Both the position numbers and the translations under genes were made by a program. Below the pieces are notes generated by a model. The model saw nothing but the letters and a program-made list of their open reading frames with translations. It did no database searches and was not told the DNA's origin. This document shows positions 8,195 to 16,963 of a DNA stretch of 64,000 nt, one piece after another. The stretch covers positions 346,011-410,010 of the forward strand of contig NZ_LT976853.1 of NCBI RefSeq assembly GCF_900249755.1, in the 5' to 3' direction. Position 1 is the first letter of the stretch. Each line of letters opens with the position of its first letter. The DNA is from Cupriavidus taiwanensis (lineage in GTDB: Bacteria; Pseudomonadota; Gammaproteobacteria; Burkholderiales; Burkholderiaceae).

Positions 8195-8923
8195 ATGGGA
8201 AAGAAAACGGCATCGCGCATTGCATCGCTTGAGGACGCGCCCGCGGATGCGGCGCTGATCCGCCAGGTCGTCGCCGGCGCGGGATTCGAATGCGTGGGCT
8301 TCAGCGAAAGCCGGCGCCTGCTGCTGGCGCTGCGCGACGCCGGCTTCGACCTGCTGCTGCTGGACTGGCAGATGCCTGACCTGTCCGGGCGCGAGGTGCT
8401 GGCCTGGGTGCGCACCCACCTGGACCGGCGCATCCCGGTCATGTTCCTGACCTGCCGCGATGCCGAGCACGACATCGTCAGCGCGCTCGCCGCGGGCGCC
8501 GACGACTACATGGTCAAGCCGATCCGCCCGGCGGAGCTGGCCGCGCGCATCGAATGCCTGCTGCGGCGCGCGTATCCCGCGCAGGCGTCGCCGCACGCGC
8601 CGCTGCGGCTGGGCGACTATGCGTTCGACTGCGCGCTGCGCAAGGTCACCTGCAACGGCCAGCCGATCGGCCTGACGCCTAAGGAGTTCGACCTCGCGGT
8701 GCTGCTGTTCCGCCACGAGGGCCGCATCGTCACGCGCGACCATATCACCGCCGCGGTCTGGGGCCGCGAGATCTCGCCCATGTCGCGCACCATCGATACC
8801 CACGTGTCGCGCGTGCGCAGCAAGCTCGGGCTGCAGGCCGAACACGGCATGCGGCTGACCCCGGTCTATACGCATGGCTACCGGCTGGAGCGCATGGCAC
8901 ACGCCGAGCGGGCCGCGGCATGA
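8195..8923 (+). CDS. OmpR-family response regulator
   Basis: This 242-residue DNA-binding regulator has a complete receiver: acidic Glu13/Asp14, phospho-acceptor Asp57 (LLLLDWQMPD), Thr86 and Lys108, followed by an OmpR-type winged helix with LTPKEFDLAVLLF and a final TIDTHVSRVRSKLGL recognition region. The ATG at 8195 follows GGAGG closely; in-frame ATG 8171 is an alternative. Its last four bases overlap the start of the histidine-kinase-like gene (ATGA), so the two are translated together. It resembles the divergent regulator at 7289 in the receiver (EVLAWVR) and output domain, suggesting duplication. Confidence 0.88.
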   Translation: MGKKTASRIASLEDAPADAALIRQVVAGAGFECVGFSESRRLLLALRDAGFDLLLLDWQMPDLSGREVLAWVRTHLDRRIPVMFLTCRDAEHDIVSALAAGADDYMVKPIRPAELAARIECLLRRAYPAQASPHAPLRLGDYAFDCALRKVTCNGQPIGLTPKEFDLAVLLFRHEGRIVTRDHITAAVWGREISPMSRTIDTHVSRVRSKLGLQAEHGMRLTPVYTHGYRLERMAHAERAAA

Positions 8924-9687
8924 CGGCGCGCCCGCTGCGCCAGGCGCTGGTTGCCGCAACGTTGTGCCTGGGCGCGTACTGGCTGGCGCGGCGCACCCGC
9001 GGCGCCGCAGCCGTGCCGGCGCGGCCAGGCCAGGGCAATGCCGACGTGCGCGACCCGGCCGCCGTGCTCGACATGCTGCTGCATGTGCTGGGCCACGACC
9101 TGCGCCAACCCAATGCCTCGCTGCTGGCGTGGCTGGCGCTGCGCGAGACCCGGTCGCAGGCCGATGCCGCACTGCTGGCGCAGGTGGGCGGCCATGCGCG
9201 CCGCTCGCTCGCCCATATCGACGACCTGAACCGGCTGCTGCGCGAAACCCGGCATGCCTACCGGATGCGGCGGATCGCCATGGAAACCTTGCTCGATGAA
9301 GCGCTGGACCGCGTCTGGACCGAAGCCGGCGAGGCCGGCATCCGGCTGGAGCGCCCGGCCGGACGCCTGCCGCGCATCGGCGGGGACGCGGCGATGCTCG
9401 CCGGCACGCTGCAATGGCTGCTGGCCAGCGCCATCGGCGCCGCGGCGCGTGGCACGGCCCTGCGTACCACATGCCGCGGCCATGCCGGTGGCATGGCGCT
9501 GTCGATCGTGTTCCAGCCCCCCGACGACGCAAGCGCCGCGCAACTGGCCCGGCCCGGGCCCGCACTGCTGTGCGCGCAGCGCGTGGTGGCGCGCCATGGC
9601 GGGCTGCTGGTGCCGCTGCAGCCGCTGCAAGGCGCCGCGGCGCAGGCCGGCTGGTACCTGTGGCTGCGGCGCCGGCCGCGCCCATGA
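8920..9687 (+). CDS. degenerate sensor histidine kinase-like protein
   Basis: This 255-residue protein starts with one membrane segment (about 8-23) and contains a good H-box, LGHDLRQP, with His59. The rest of the kinase is eroded. At the N-box position WLLASAIGAAARGTAL lacks the ATP/Mg-binding Asn (Ser170), no DxGxG G1 box is seen, and the G2 region reads GPALLCAQRVVARHGG instead of a GxGLG loop. There is no periplasmic sensor domain. It overlaps the upstream response-regulator gene by 4 bases. It may act only as a phosphotransfer dimer or phosphatase, or need another kinase. Loss of function is equally possible. Confidence 0.75.
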   Translation: MTARPLRQALVAATLCLGAYWLARRTRGAAAVPARPGQGNADVRDPAAVLDMLLHVLGHDLRQPNASLLAWLALRETRSQADAALLAQVGGHARRSLAHIDDLNRLLRETRHAYRMRRIAMETLLDEALDRVWTEAGEAGIRLERPAGRLPRIGGDAAMLAGTLQWLLASAIGAAARGTALRTTCRGHAGGMALSIVFQPPDDASAAQLARPGPALLCAQRVVARHGGLLVPLQPLQGAAAQAGWYLWLRRRPRP

Positions 9688-9713
9688 AAAAAGGCACCCG
9701 AAGGTGCCTTTTT
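9687..9713. terminator. bidirectional intrinsic terminator
   Basis: AAAAAAGGCACC-CGAA-GGTGCCTTTTT: an 8-bp GC-containing stem with flanking A and T runs, starting at the kinase stop codon and lying 27 bases before the convergent porin stop. It can serve both strands. Confidence 0.85.
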
Positions 9714-9739
9714 GCCAGGAACTGCTGATCAGGTATCGA

Positions 9740-10828
9740 TCAGAAGATGTGGCGGATACCGATGGCAGCGCCGGTCTGGTTGTTGCGGCCCGGCATTTCG
9801 GTGATGGTGCCGCCCGAAACCTTGTTGAAGTCAACCGTGCCGTAGACCTGGGTGCGCTTGGACAGCGAGTACTCGGCCAGCAGCACGCCGGTGTAGCGAC
9901 GGCCGTTGTTGTCGTTCACGCCGTTGACGTTTTCGACATAGTCGCCGTAGAACACGCCGGTTAGCGCCAGCGCAGGGGTGGCCTGGTAGGTCACGCCGAT
10001 GTAGCCGATGGTGTCCTTGCGCGGGTTGGCCGCTGCGTTGCCACCTGCCGGGATCGGGTTCATCGTCGTGGCGCCGGTCGAGGTGTCGAAGTTCAGCGAA
10101 GCGTCGACACTGCCGGTGCGGTCCTTGCCACCGATATAACCCACGAAGACCTTTGCCGGGCCGATCGAGTATTTACCCGCAGCGCCCCACATCTGCTGCT
10201 TCTCGCCGGTGGTGTTGCGCACTTCCTGGTACACGCCGCCGATGCCGAACGGACCAAAGGTGTAAGCGGCACGCGCGCCCCAGTACTGGTTCTGGCTCAT
10301 GCTGCCCGGCTGCTCGCCGAAGCCGTAGCTGGCGCCGACGTCCAGGCCGCCGAACTTGCCGCCGTAGCTGACGACGTTGTCGTTACGGAAGTTGGTCAGG
10401 AAGAACGGCCAGGCGTTGTTGGTGTAGTTGCCGATGGTCAGCGGATCGTAGTCGCCGAAGAAATTAAAGCCTTCGGTGTACTGGCGGCCCAGCTTGATCG
10501 TGCCGAAGTCGCCGCTCAGGCCCACGTAGGCCTGACGACCAAACAGGCGGCCATTCTGGTTGGCGCGACCGGTGTCCGGATCAAAGCCGTTTTCCAGCTG
10601 GAAGATCGCCTTCAGGTTGTTGCCCAGGGCTTCGCTGCCCTTGATGCCCCAGCGGCTGTTGGTGACGGCGCCGTTGGTCAGTTCCCACGAGTTGTCATTG
10701 TTGGCGTTCGCGTTCGTCTGGAAGCGGATGCTCTGGTCGACGATACCGTACAGGGTGACGGAGGTTTGTGCGAAAGCCGAACCTGCCAACAGGCTGCCGG
10801 CTGCGAGGACGATGGCCGATTTCTTCAT
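9740..10828 (-). CDS. Gram-negative general porin (Burkholderiales OmpC-like)
   Basis: This 362-residue outer-membrane protein has a signal peptide with an AFA/Q cleavage site after about residue 20. The mature start QTSVTLYGIVDQSI is typical of porin_4 trimeric porins. Alternating beta-strand sequence continues through LGRQYTEGFNFFGDYDPL and ends with the terminal Phe (IGIRHIF) needed for Bam-assisted assembly. Sixteen strands are expected. It allows diffusion of small hydrophilic solutes. AAAAGGAGC precedes the ATG. Codon choice looks more biased towards frequent codons (high AAC, GGC, ACC) than neighbours, consistent with high expression. It is monocistronic with its own convergent terminator. 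Confidence 0.94.
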   Translation of the reverse strand: MKKSAIVLAAGSLLAGSAFAQTSVTLYGIVDQSIRFQTNANANNDNSWELTNGAVTNSRWGIKGSEALGNNLKAIFQLENGFDPDTGRANQNGRLFGRQAYVGLSGDFGTIKLGRQYTEGFNFFGDYDPLTIGNYTNNAWPFFLTNFRNDNVVSYGGKFGGLDVGASYGFGEQPGSMSQNQYWGARAAYTFGPFGIGGVYQEVRNTTGEKQQMWGAAGKYSIGPAKVFVGYIGGKDRTGSVDASLNFDTSTGATTMNPIPAGGNAAANPRKDTIGYIGVTYQATPALALTGVFYGDYVENVNGVNDNNGRRYTGVLLAEYSLSKRTQVYGTVDFNKVSGGTITEMPGRNNQTGAAIGIRHIF

Positions 10829-11163
10829 GGTGCTCCTTTTCTGTCTTGTACTGTGCCCTGCGCCGGATCACGGCGGGGATCAGGTCTACGTTTCGTGTAA
10901 ACGCCGCGAAAATTTAACAAAACGTAAGGAACAAGGACACAAAACTCCGTGGAGCCGCGCTTTCAAGCAGGAAATTGGTGCAATTCCGTTGTCTGGCCGC
11001 TACAGAATTCTGCGTTTGGGGGCAGCGGCAGCGATTCGGCACCGCCTCGAAGCCGGGCTGGCGCGGCGGCGACGCGTTGGCGCGTCAGGGCGGGAAGGCG
11101 AAAGAAGGGAGCGGGGCGGGGCGCCCCGAAGGCGCATGGACCCGGCGCTGCCGGGTCCGGTCC
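10829..11163. other. intergenic region between minE and the porin gene
   Basis: No gene seen. The part next to the porin start is AT-rich for this genome (TTTTGTTAAATTTTC on the minus strand at about 10905-10920) and probably holds the porin promoter and leader. The part next to minE is very GC-rich and holds the hairpin at 11138-11158. Confidence 0.6.
11138..11158 (-). terminator. hairpin after minE, possible terminator
   Basis: GGACCCGGC-N3-GCCGGGTCC is a perfect 9-bp stem just past the minE stop. It lacks a T-run, so it may stabilise the mRNA end or work with Rho rather than terminate alone. Confidence 0.4.
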
Positions 11164-11418
11164 TCAGTGCTGCGGGATTTCGATCTTGACCTCGAGCACC
11201 TCGAGGTTGTCCTGGCGTTCCAGGCTGACACGCAGGTCCTGGTCGCCGATCTTGACGTATTTGGAGATCACCGCGACCAGCTCGCGCTGCAGCGCGGGCA
11301 GGTAGTCGGCGGGGGCGGAATGGCCGGTGCGCTCGTGCGCCAGGATGATCTGCAGCCGCTCCTTGGCGACTGACGCGGACTTCTTCTTCTCTCCCAGCAG
11401 GAAGGAAAGGATCGACAT
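11164..11418 (-). CDS. minE: cell division topological specificity factor MinE
   Basis: This 84-residue protein is the usual MinE length. The N-terminal membrane/MinD-contact segment ([29 protein letters not shown]) is followed by the dimeric beta domain around [15 protein letters not shown] and ending [11 protein letters not shown]. MinE stimulates MinD ATPase and drives pole-to-pole oscillation so that the division inhibitor is lowest at midcell. It is the last gene of minCDE, 21 bases after minD. Confidence 0.97.
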   Translation of the reverse strand: MSILSFLLGEKKKSASVAKERLQIILAHERTGHSAPADYLPALQRELVAVISKYVKIGDQDLRVSLERQDNLEVLEVKIEIPQH

Positions 11419-11439
11419 GGGGTGAGCCCTCCTTGACCG

Positions 11440-12255
11440 TTACTTGTTGCCGAAGATGCGCGAGAACAGCCCCGGCTTCTGATAGTCGGTGAAACGCATC
11501 GGCTTGTCCTTGCCGAGAAAGCGGTCCACCACGTCGCCATAGGCGTCGGCCACGTCGCTGCCTTCCAGGTGGATGGCGGGCGTGCCCTGGTTCGAGGCGT
11601 GCAGCACGGCTTCCGATTCCGGCACCACGCCGATCAGCTTGATGCGCAGGATTTCCTGGATGTCGGTCAGCGACAGCATTTCGCCGCCATGCACGCGCTT
11701 GGGGTTGTAGCGGGTGATCAGCAGGTGTTCCTTGATCGGCTCGCCGCCCTCGGTGGCGCGCTTGGTCTTGGATGCCAGGATGCCGAGGATGCGGTCCGAA
11801 TCGCGCACCGACGACACTTCCGGGTTGGTCACGATCAGCGCCTCGTCGGCGAAGTACATGGCCATCAGCGCGCCCGACTCGATGCCGGCGGGCGAGTCGC
11901 AGATGATGAATTCGAAATCCATCTCGATCAGGCCGTTGATGACCTTCTCGACGCCCTCGCGCGTGAGCGCATCCTTGTCGCGCGTCTGCGACGCCGGCAG
12001 GATGAACAGGTTCTCGCACTTCTTGTCCTTGATCAGCGCCTGGCGCAGGTTGGCTTCGCCCTGCACCACGTTGATCAGGTCATACACCACGCGGCGTTCG
12101 CAACCCATGATCAGGTCGAGGTTGCGCAGGCCGACGTCGAAGTCGATCACGGCAGTCTTGTGGCCGCGCAGGGCCAGGCCGGCGGCAAAGCTGGCGCTGG
12201 TGGTGGTCTTGCCGACGCCTCCCTTGCCGGAGGTCACAACGATGATTTTTGCCAT
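11440..12255 (-). CDS. minD: septum site-determining ATPase MinD
   Basis: This 271-residue ParA-like ATPase carries the deviant Walker A motif SGKGGVGKTT (residues 9-18, signature Lys11 and Lys16), switch I/II segments (DFDVGLRNLDLIMG and the DSPAGIESGA Walker B) and a C-terminal amphipathic helix ending KPGLFSRIFGNK that binds the membrane in the ATP form. It recruits MinC and is released by MinE. Second gene of minCDE, with spacing of 68 bases after minC. Confidence 0.97.
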   Translation of the reverse strand: MAKIIVVTSGKGGVGKTTTSASFAAGLALRGHKTAVIDFDVGLRNLDLIMGCERRVVYDLINVVQGEANLRQALIKDKKCENLFILPASQTRDKDALTREGVEKVINGLIEMDFEFIICDSPAGIESGALMAMYFADEALIVTNPEVSSVRDSDRILGILASKTKRATEGGEPIKEHLLITRYNPKRVHGGEMLSLTDIQEILRIKLIGVVPESEAVLHASNQGTPAIHLEGSDVADAYGDVVDRFLGKDKPMRFTDYQKPGLFSRIFGNK

Positions 12256-12323
12256 GGCTCTTTGGTCCAGTAATAAGTTGAAGCTTGCGCTCTCTGCGAT
12301 TTCGGTCCCGACAGGTGCCGCGG

Positions 12324-13124
12324 TTACTTGAGCCGCAGCGCTTCGAGGATCAGTTTTTCATCGGCCAGGCGCACCTGGGCGGTCTTGCCGTGCACATCGG
12401 CCGGAAGCGTCTGCTCCGCGGTCCGGTAGATGCCGGCGATGGAAATCAGTTCGGGCTCCATGCACGTGCTGAAGATGCGCGCCGCGGTGTTGCCCTTGAC
12501 GCCCGCCAGCGCGCGGCCGCGCAGCGGGGCATAGATATGGATGTTGCCTTCGGCGATGACCTCGGCGCCGTAGCTGACCACGTCCATGATCACCACGTCG
12601 CCATGCGCGTAGACCTGCTGGCCGGAGCGCAGCGGCTTGTCGATCAGCAGGGTCTGGGTCTGGCGCACGGCGGCGGCCACGGCGGCGTCGGTCGCGGCCT
12701 GCGCCGCGGCGCGGGCGGCTTCCTCGCGCGCCGCGTGTTCGGCGGCAGCCTGTTCCGCAGCGGCGGCGGCCCTGGCCTCGGCGGCGCGCTCGGTGGCGCC
12801 GCTGCGGCGGGCCTGGCTGTCGAGCAGCGGCAGGCCGAAGCGCTCGGCCCACTCGCGCTGGCCGGCTCGGGCCACCACGCCGATGGCGCGCGCCTTGAGC
12901 GTCGCCAGCGTGTCGATCACGGTGCCGAGCGCAACTTCGCTGTCATCGTCGAGCGCGCGCAGGTCCAGCGCGATCACGTCATTGGAGAAGAAGTCGGGGG
13001 TGGCTTCGAAGCGGGTCAGGAGGTCATCCCGCAGCGCAGCCATGTCGGCGGTCTGGAGGGCGAGAAGGAGGGCGTCGACGTTGCCACTGCGCAGCTCGAA
13101 GCGTGGCGATTTCTTCTGGGACAT
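12324..13124 (-). CDS. minC: septum site-determining protein MinC
   Basis: This 266-residue FtsZ-ring inhibitor has an N-terminal FtsZ-binding domain (SPRFELRSGNVDALLLALQ to about residue 105), an Ala/Glu-rich linker (about 110-160, longer than in E. coli MinC of 231 residues), and the C-terminal beta-helix beginning LLIDKPLRSGQQVYAHGDVV, which dimerises and binds MinD and septa. The start MSQKKSPRF at 13124 is chosen by family comparison; an in-frame ATG nine codons earlier has no family support. It heads the min operon. Confidence 0.95.
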   Translation of the reverse strand: MSQKKSPRFELRSGNVDALLLALQTADMAALRDDLLTRFEATPDFFSNDVIALDLRALDDDSEVALGTVIDTLATLKARAIGVVARAGQREWAERFGLPLLDSQARRSGATERAAEARAAAAAEQAAAEHAAREEAARAAAQAATDAAVAAAVRQTQTLLIDKPLRSGQQVYAHGDVVIMDVVSYGAEVIAEGNIHIYAPLRGRALAGVKGNTAARIFSTCMEPELISIAGIYRTAEQTLPADVHGKTAQVRLADEKLILEALRLK

Positions 13125-13149
13125 AGCCGGGTGACCGTGGAAATGCCAC

Positions 13150-13155
13150 ATTCTA
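13150..13155 (-). promoter_or_regulatory. candidate -10 element for minCDE
   Basis: On the minus strand TAGAAT lies about 26 bases before the minC start, within an AT-richer stretch. An upstream TTACAG at a 19-base spacing is a weak -35 candidate. Confidence 0.35.
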
Positions 13156-13343
13156 ACGTTGTATCTGTGGCGAACTGTAACAATTGGATCGATATGTACC
13201 GCAGGTGGCGCGGGGGCTGCATGTGCGCGCGGGTTGCGCGGCGCAAGTGTGGCCGGCGCGGCTTGCGCGGCCTCGGCAACCGCGCGCCCGGGCCTTCGCG
13301 CAAAGCCTTGTTACGATTGCGCCATCTGATCAGCGGAGTTTCC

Positions 13344-14315
13344 ATGGGCGCCATCGTCAATTGCGTGGCTTACCGGCAGGGCAAGCGGCTCGGCACGGTA
13401 AGCATGGAAGAAATCCGGACGGTGCTGGCCGTGCCCGGCACCTTCGTCTGGCTGGGCCTGCACGAGCCCGAGCTGGCGCTGCTGCGCCAGGCGCAGCAGG
13501 CTTTCGGCCTGCATGACCTTGCGGTCGAAGACGCGACCAACGCGCACCAGCGGCCCAAGCTCGAGGCCTACGGCGATTCCGTGTTCGTGGTGCTCAACAC
13601 CGCGCAGCTGGTCGAGGACGAAGTCGTGGTCGGCGAGACCCACCTGTTCGTCGGCCCCAACTACGTGGTCTCGGTGCGCCACGGCGCCAGCAGCACCTAT
13701 GCGCCGGTGCGCGAGCGCTGCGAAAACGACCCGCACGGCCTGGCCAATGGCCCGGGCTATGTGCTGTACGCGCTGATGGACTTTGTCGTCGACCACTACC
13801 TGCCCATCGTCACGCGCCTGGAGGACACCTTCGAGGCGCTGGAGCAAAACATCTTCCGCGACGAATTCGACCGCGCCGCGATCGAGCGCCTGTACCAGAT
13901 CAAGCGCCAGGTGCTGCGCCTGCGCAATGCGGTCAGCCCGGTCGAAGACATGTGCGGCCAGCTGATCCGGCTGCACGAGGAGGTGGTGCCGAAGGAGTTG
14001 CGCGCCTATTTCCGCGATATCGAAGACCACGCCAGCCGGCTGGTGCGCACGCTCGACGTGGTGCGCGAAATGCTGACCACGGCGGTGCAGGTCAACCTGG
14101 CGCTGGTGACCGTCGGGCAGAACGAGGTGGTCAAGCGGCTGGCCGGCTGGGGCGCGATCCTGGCGATCCCGACGGTGGTGTTCAGCCTGTATGGCATGAA
14201 CTTCGATTTCATGCCGGAGCTGAAAGTCCACTACGCCTATCCGGCCGTGATCGGCGTGACCGCGCTGGCCTGTGGCGCGCTGTGGCGGCGGCTGCACCGC
14301 GCAGGCTGGATCTGA
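13344..14315 (+). CDS. CorA family divalent cation transporter
   Basis: This 323-residue protein has the CorA arrangement: a large soluble N-terminal domain, a long helix region (about 140-255) and two C-terminal membrane helices. The first helix ends in the signature YGMNF, which forms the ion-selective pore entrance; the second helix is YPAVIGVTALACGALWRRL. It forms a pentamer in the inner membrane taking up Mg2+, or Co2+/Ni2+ in some members. The very short distance between the last helix and the C-terminus is normal. ATG 13344 follows GGAG. It is divergent from minC and stands alone. Confidence 0.93.
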   Translation: MGAIVNCVAYRQGKRLGTVSMEEIRTVLAVPGTFVWLGLHEPELALLRQAQQAFGLHDLAVEDATNAHQRPKLEAYGDSVFVVLNTAQLVEDEVVVGETHLFVGPNYVVSVRHGASSTYAPVRERCENDPHGLANGPGYVLYALMDFVVDHYLPIVTRLEDTFEALEQNIFRDEFDRAAIERLYQIKRQVLRLRNAVSPVEDMCGQLIRLHEEVVPKELRAYFRDIEDHASRLVRTLDVVREMLTTAVQVNLALVTVGQNEVVKRLAGWGAILAIPTVVFSLYGMNFDFMPELKVHYAYPAVIGVTALACGALWRRLHRAGWI

Positions 14316-14325
14316 ATCCGCTGGG

Positions 14326-14388
14326 TTTATTGGTGCGATGAATGACGCGGATCGTATCGATGGGTGGTTGATTATTCGCACCAATAAT
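14326..14388. promoter_or_regulatory. paired 18-bp dyads upstream of the Sel1-repeat gene
   Basis: ATTATT-CGCACC-AATAAT (14371-14388) is a perfect 6-6-6 dyad. A reverse-oriented degenerate copy, TTTATT-GGTGCG-ATGAAT, lies at 14326-14343, so that TTATTGGTGCGA and TCGCACCAATAA form a perfect 12-base inverted repeat across 61 bases. The centres are 45 bases apart. The AT-rich sites stand out sharply from the GC-rich surroundings and suggest a cooperative regulator; its identity is unknown. Confidence 0.5.
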
Positions 14389-14458
14389 CCTGTCGCTATC
14401 GGGCGCCCGCGCGGACTCCTACACTGGAGCCAGGAAGGCGCCGCGCCCGGAGTCCGCC

Positions 14459-15160
14459 ATGTCGAAAGCCCGTTCCCCGCAAGCTGCCGTGCTGGCCGGC
14501 ATCCTGTACGCATGGTTGTGCCTGCCTCCTGCCGCCGCCGCGCCGCAACCCCCCACGCCCGCACAGGCGCAGACGCGCGACGCCGTCACTGCTTACGAAG
14601 CGGGGCGCTTCGCCGAGGCCTTGCAGGGTTTTGCCGGCGCCGCGCGCCAGGGCAACCGCCTTGCGCAATTCAACTACGCGATGATGCTGCTGCGCGGCGA
14701 GGGCACCGCCGCGCGGCCGCAAGAGGCGCTGGCGTGGCTGCGCAAGGCGGCCGACAACGGCATGACCCATGCGCAATACACCTGGGGCGACCTGTACGAG
14801 CGCGGCGAGCTGGTGCCGAAATCGCTGGAAGAGGCGAACCGCTGGTACGAGCGCGCGGCGCAGGGCGGCCACGTGCAGGCGCAGATGGAACTGGCGACCA
14901 ACTACTTCACCGGGCGCGGCATGCCGCGTGACTACGCCCAGGCGTTTGCGTGGTACCGGCGCGCGGCGAGCGCTGGCGATGGCGGCGCGCAGTACATCGT
15001 CGGCAGCTTCTATGAGCGCGGCGAACCCGGCGTGGTCGACCAGGATATCGAGCAGGCCAAGATCTGGTACGCGCGCTCCGCGGCGCACGGCGATCCGGGG
15101 GCGCTGGCGAAGCTGAGGTCGTTGCTGGAGGAGACGGTGAAGGGGAGGGCGGGGATGTAG
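14459..15160 (+). CDS. secreted Sel1-repeat (TPR-like) protein
   Basis: This 233-residue protein has an N-terminal signal peptide (hydrophobic ~12-28, ending near PAAAAPQ) and then at least four Sel1-like repeats of about 36 residues. These show the A-x-x-G-x-x-x-A-Q-x pattern: GNRLAQFNYAMML, GMTHAQYTWGDLYERG, GHVQAQMELATNYFTGRG and GDGGAQYIVGSFYERG. Such repeats form helical scaffolds for protein-protein contacts in the periplasm. Paired dyads sit upstream. The specific partner is unknown. It is followed by a convergent intergenic repeat. Confidence 0.85.
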   Translation: MSKARSPQAAVLAGILYAWLCLPPAAAAPQPPTPAQAQTRDAVTAYEAGRFAEALQGFAGAARQGNRLAQFNYAMMLLRGEGTAARPQEALAWLRKAADNGMTHAQYTWGDLYERGELVPKSLEEANRWYERAAQGGHVQAQMELATNYFTGRGMPRDYAQAFAWYRRAASAGDGGAQYIVGSFYERGEPGVVDQDIEQAKIWYARSAAHGDPGALAKLRSLLEETVKGRAGM

Positions 15161-15187
15161 AAGCAACCCACGCATGGGGAGGCGATC

Positions 15188-15397
15188 GGTGTTGGGTGCA
15201 CCCAGGCCGCCCGAGCTGGCCCGGGCAAGGTGTTCTCCCTCTCCCCTCATGGGGAGAGCGCCGGGGTGAGGGGTGGGCTAGCCAGGTACCACGTCAAGCA
15301 AGGCCAGCGGTGTTAACCCACGGGCGTCAGCTGTTGATGCTCATGCCCTCACCCCCGGCCCCTCTCCCGCGAGCGGGAGAGGGGAGCAAACCAGCGG
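15188..15397 (+). repeat. ~210-bp intergenic repeat, copy 1
   Basis: This element fills the gap between the Sel1 gene and gatB. It contains CTCTCCCC-TCAT-GGGGAGAG (about 15239-15258) and a 12-bp-armed hairpin CCCCTCTCCCGC-GA-GCGGGAGAGGGG (about 15360-15385). Its outer parts are also imperfectly complementary (CCGGGGTGAGGGG against CCCTCACCCCCGG). Copy 2 at 27292-27503 is the same sequence in reverse orientation with scattered mismatches. It encodes no protein and looks like a REP/MITE-like structured repeat. Confidence 0.85.
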
Positions 15398-15416
15398 GAT
15401 AGATAAGGACTGCGGC

Positions 15417-16874
15417 TTACCCCAGCTTCTTCCTCAGCAACTCATTCACCTGCGCCGGATTCGCCTTGCCCCTGGTCGCCTTCATCGCCTGGCCGACCAG
15501 CGCGTTGAACGCCTTTTCCTTGCCCGAGCGGAATTCCTCGACCGACTTGGCGTTGGCGGCCAGCACGTCGTCGATAATCTTTTCCAGCTCGCCGCTGTCG
15601 GACATCTGCTTCAGTCCCTTGGCCGCGATGATGGCGTCGGCGTCGCCGCCGTGCTCGCCCGCCCACATCGCCGGGAACACGTCCTTCTTGGCGGTGTTGT
15701 TCGACACCGTGCCGTCGGCGATGCGCGAGAGCAGCTTCGCCAGTTGCGCCGGCTTGACCGGTGCCGCGTCGATGGCGATGCCTTCGCGGTTCAGTTGCGA
15801 GGCGACGTCGCCCATCAGCCAGTTGGCGGCGGGCTTGGCGCTGGCGGCGCCGGCATCGGCGAGCACGGCCTCGTAGTAGGCGGCGAAGGCCTTGGTCGCG
15901 GTCAGCGTGGTCGCGTCATACGCCGACAGGCCGTATTGCGAGACGAAGCGCGCCTGCATCGCGGCCGGCAGCTCGGGCAGCGCATTGCGCACGCGCTCGA
16001 TCCAGGCCGGTTCGATTTCCAGCGGCATCAGGTCCGGGTCGGGGAAGTAGCGGTAGTCGTGCGCGTCTTCCTTGGTGCGCATGGCGCGGGTCTCGCCGGT
16101 GTCCGGATCGAACAGCACGGTGGCCTGCTGGATCTTGCGGCCGTCTTCGATCTCGGCGATCTGCCACTGCACTTCGTATTCGATGGCCTGCTGCAGGAAG
16201 CGGAACGAGTTCAGGTTCTTGATCTCGCGGCGCGTGCCGAATTCCTTCTGGCCGAGCGGGCGCACCGACACGTTGGCGTCGCAGCGGAAGCTGCCTTCCT
16301 GCATGTTGCCGTCGCAGATGCCCAGCCACACCACCAGCGAGTGCAGCGCCTTGGCGTAGGCCACGGCTTCGGCGGCGCTGCGCATGTCGGGCTCGGTGAC
16401 GATTTCCAGCAGCGGCGTGCCGGCACGGTTCAGGTCGATGCCGGTCATGCCGGCAAAGTCCTCGTGCAGCGACTTGCCAGCGTCTTCTTCCAGGTGTGCG
16501 CGGGTCAGGTTGACGGTTTTCTCGTAGAACTCGCCCTTCTTGCCCTCGACCTGGATCGTGATGGTGCCGCCCTGGACCACGGGGATCTCGTACTGGCTGA
16601 TCTGGTAGCCCTTGGGCAGGTCGGGGTAGAAGTAGTTCTTGCGCGCGAAGACGCTGCGCGGCGCGATGGTGGCGCCGATCGCCAGGCCGAACTGGATCGC
16701 GCGCTCGACCGCGCCCTGGTTGAGCACCGGCAGCACGCCGGGCAGCGCCAGGTCCACCGGCGATGCCTGCGTGTTGGCCTCGGCGCCGAAGGCGGTGGAG
16801 GTGCCGGAAAAAATCTTGGAGGCCGTCGACAGCTGCGCGTGCGTTTCGAGGCCGATCACCACTTCCCATTGCAT
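15417..16874 (-). CDS. gatB: Asp/Glu-tRNA amidotransferase subunit B
   Basis: This 485-residue subunit matches GatB length. The start [15 protein letters not shown] is the family opening; further hallmarks are [32 protein letters not shown], the [10 protein letters not shown] motif, RCDANVSVR, and a C-terminal YqeY-like tail (residues ~330-485) that contacts tRNA. With GatA and GatC it phosphorylates Glu/Asp-tRNA and amidates it to Gln/Asn-tRNA in the cytoplasm. It is separated from gatA by two unrelated genes, which is unusual compared with a contiguous gatCAB. Confidence 0.97.
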   Translation of the reverse strand: MQWEVVIGLETHAQLSTASKIFSGTSTAFGAEANTQASPVDLALPGVLPVLNQGAVERAIQFGLAIGATIAPRSVFARKNYFYPDLPKGYQISQYEIPVVQGGTITIQVEGKKGEFYEKTVNLTRAHLEEDAGKSLHEDFAGMTGIDLNRAGTPLLEIVTEPDMRSAAEAVAYAKALHSLVVWLGICDGNMQEGSFRCDANVSVRPLGQKEFGTRREIKNLNSFRFLQQAIEYEVQWQIAEIEDGRKIQQATVLFDPDTGETRAMRTKEDAHDYRYFPDPDLMPLEIEPAWIERVRNALPELPAAMQARFVSQYGLSAYDATTLTATKAFAAYYEAVLADAGAASAKPAANWLMGDVASQLNREGIAIDAAPVKPAQLAKLLSRIADGTVSNNTAKKDVFPAMWAGEHGGDADAIIAAKGLKQMSDSGELEKIIDDVLAANAKSVEEFRSGKEKAFNALVGQAMKATRGKANPAQVNELLRKKLG

Positions 16875-16963
16875 GGCGGTATTCCTGTTCGGTTCTTTCG
16901 GTGTTGTCTGTTGCGAGGGAGCGGCTGCGCCGCCCCGGTGTTGTGTCTGTCCTGGCGTGGCCG

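Noticed and set aside
14326-14388. NtrC binding site
   Set aside because: Half-sites GCACCA and TGGTGC occur but are far apart and in the wrong relative order for the TGCACC-N5-GGTGCA site.
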